Origin: an uncultured bacterium
GTDB taxonomy: Bacteria; Cyanobacteriota; Vampirovibrionia; Gastranaerophilales; Gastranaerophilaceae
NCBI GenBank assembly: GCA_949294335.1
Contig: CASFGO010000027.1
Span: 62,001 to 126,000, forward strand
DNA length: 64,000 nucleotides
Direction: 5' to 3'
Position numbers and translations under genes: made by a program
Notes under the pieces: generated by a model
Databases searched by the model: none
Told to the model about the DNA's origin: nothing
What the model saw: the letters and a program-made list of their open reading frames with translations, nothing else
Part shown: positions 63,160 to 64,000 of the stretch, one piece after another
Numbering within the stretch: the stretch's first letter is position 1
How the letters are laid out: each line of letters opens with the position of its first letter

Positions 63160-63939
63160 ATGGAAAATTTAATCGATACTTATATTCGAACACACAAACC
63201 AAATAATATTAACCAACAAAACTCTCCGACAATGAAGGGTGATAATGCGAATGTTAATATTACACAAATAAATTCAAAACCTGATTCTGCTTCATTTTTA
63301 GAAATGTATTCAAACTTAAAACTAAATAAAGAACTGTCAGGAGAAGGCCTTTGTATAGAAGAAGGAAAAATTAATAATCAAGATGCATGCATAAAAAGCA
63401 TATATAGTTATAAGGACAAAAACGTTTATAGAGAAGGGGTTATAGGAGGTAAGGAATTAAAACTTGTTTCCGGTTATAAATTAACCCCAGATAGCTACAA
63501 TATTAATTATAAAGGAAAATATAATAACAAAGATATTGATTTGACTTTATCTTATCCGAGAGAATCTAAATCTAAGGAATTTTATAACAAAATAATAAGA
63601 AACAGATTATATGTTCCAGATGATTTAACAATTTCAGGAACAATAGATAATATGCCTTATACAATTAAAATGCCAGATAGTACAGTGCCAAGAGATTCTG
63701 ATACAAAAGACATTGTAACTTTATTATTAGATTGTAATAGTTTTACTCCGGCTGTATTTAATGGAAATATTGTTGCAGTCGAACCAGGAAAGTCAGTTAT
63801 AAGAAATTGGGAACATAAAATAAATAAACGACAAGAATTTTTCAATGAAAATGTAAAACCATTGATTTCTCAAACATTGTCAATGGCTGTTGGTACATTT
63901 GTTGGTCTTGCATTAGGTAAAATTGGTCTCAAAAAATAG
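63160..63939 (+). CDS. Hypothetical protein with a C-terminal membrane segment
   Basis: 259 residues, family not recognised. The N-terminus is polar and Asn-rich ([21 protein letters not shown]). The middle is beta-rich and Tyr/Lys-rich ([20 protein letters not shown]). The last 20 residues ([20 protein letters not shown]) form a hydrophobic helix with a basic tail, as in tail-anchored proteins. An AGGGAATTT site lies just upstream of the ATG. The remaining 60 bp to the window end hold no supportable gene. Confidence 0.55.
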   Translation: MENLIDTYIRTHKPNNINQQNSPTMKGDNANVNITQINSKPDSASFLEMYSNLKLNKELSGEGLCIEEGKINNQDACIKSIYSYKDKNVYREGVIGGKELKLVSGYKLTPDSYNINYKGKYNNKDIDLTLSYPRESKSKEFYNKIIRNRLYVPDDLTISGTIDNMPYTIKMPDSTVPRDSDTKDIVTLLLDCNSFTPAVFNGNIVAVEPGKSVIRNWEHKINKRQEFFNENVKPLISQTLSMAVGTFVGLALGKIGLKK

Positions 63940-64000
63940 TTTTTAGATATTAATCATCAACAAATCAAATATCTCTGTGTTATGATTGATTTATGGATTT

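Noticed and set aside
1-64000. CRISPR arrays, insertion sequences, prophage or integrase genes
   Set aside because: No regularly spaced repeats, transposase motifs or recombinase catalytic motifs were seen on either strand. The only repeat pair with mobile-element character is the 38-bp pair around the XRE genes.
63940-64000. Start of another gene near 63982
   Set aside because: ATGs are present but only about six codons remain and there is no ribosome site, so nothing can be supported.

Overview
This AT-rich 64 kb window (roughly 30% GC by eye) looks like chromosome from a diderm, non-photosynthetic relative of Cyanobacteria, most likely a Gastranaerophilales/Vampirovibrionia (Melainabacteria) gut bacterium. 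That placement is inference. It rests on a homologue of the cyanobacterial protein LdpA, a Tic20-like membrane protein, outer-membrane assembly genes (LptD/OstA-like, MlaE-like and two large AsmA-like proteins), and many lineage-type hypothetical proteins, several of which begin with a short Phe-Lys/Thr-Gly tag. Nearly all the DNA is coding, genes overlap at both ends, and I see no transposase, integrase, CRISPR array or rRNA.

Layout. 1-7 kb: 5' part of recO, an M3 peptidase, an MsbA-like ABC exporter, an Ala/Gln-rich protein, mlaE and ilvE. 7-13 kb: glyQ with two tandem APC amino-acid permeases, then a sugar-isomerase/formyltransferase/C_GCAxxG operon. 13-22.6 kb: amino-acid binding protein, a 1089-residue AsmA-like protein, and an envelope operon (34-residue membrane peptide, M23 peptidase, LptD-like protein, class II aldolase). 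22.6-30 kb: NTPase-TPR protein with rsmG, small hypotheticals, tRNA-Val and paired membrane proteins. 30-34.3 kb: ROK kinase, rqcP, the rpiB-rsfS-TPR-Tic20-like operon, bacteriohemerythrin and tRNA-Ser. 34.4-44 kb: gdhA-ldpA-HAD operon, a complete serine pathway (class V aminotransferase, serA, serB-like phosphatase), and an Lrp regulator with a class I aminotransferase. 44-55 kb: hypotheticals, a second AsmA-like protein, a WG-repeat protein, a zincin, a two-gene XRE cassette between direct repeats, a TPR/beta-barrel protein and a papain-like protein. 55-64 kb: mtaB, manC, rpsU, a possible peptide-modification locus, a DedA protein and lepA.

The strongest candidate for an undescribed system is at 58.0-60.5 kb. 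A 127-residue peptide carries four degenerate copies of a P-P-L-x-G-x-I-x-x-P-T/S unit behind a short N-terminal region. Sixty-three bases downstream is a radical SAM/SPASM enzyme, followed by a membrane-anchored HExxH protein, all on one strand. This is the architecture of a multi-core RiPP (ribosomally made, modified peptide) locus, although the peptide could instead be an unmodified proline-rich surface protein. A second candidate is the XRE cassette at 50.4-51.3 kb: two divergent regulators sit between 38-bp direct repeats (37/38 identical), and one repeat is the 3' end of the neighbouring gene. This looks like the footprint of a very small integrated or duplicated unit.

Functionally, the window covers amino-acid supply (IlvE, GdhA, serine pathway, permeases, binding protein), envelope lipid handling (MsbA-like, MlaE, LptD-like, AsmA-like, DedA), and translation or tRNA modification (GlyQ, RsmG, RqcP, RsfS, MtaB, S21, LepA). 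It also has an unusual number of hypothetical hydrolases and membrane proteins whose N-termini look related.
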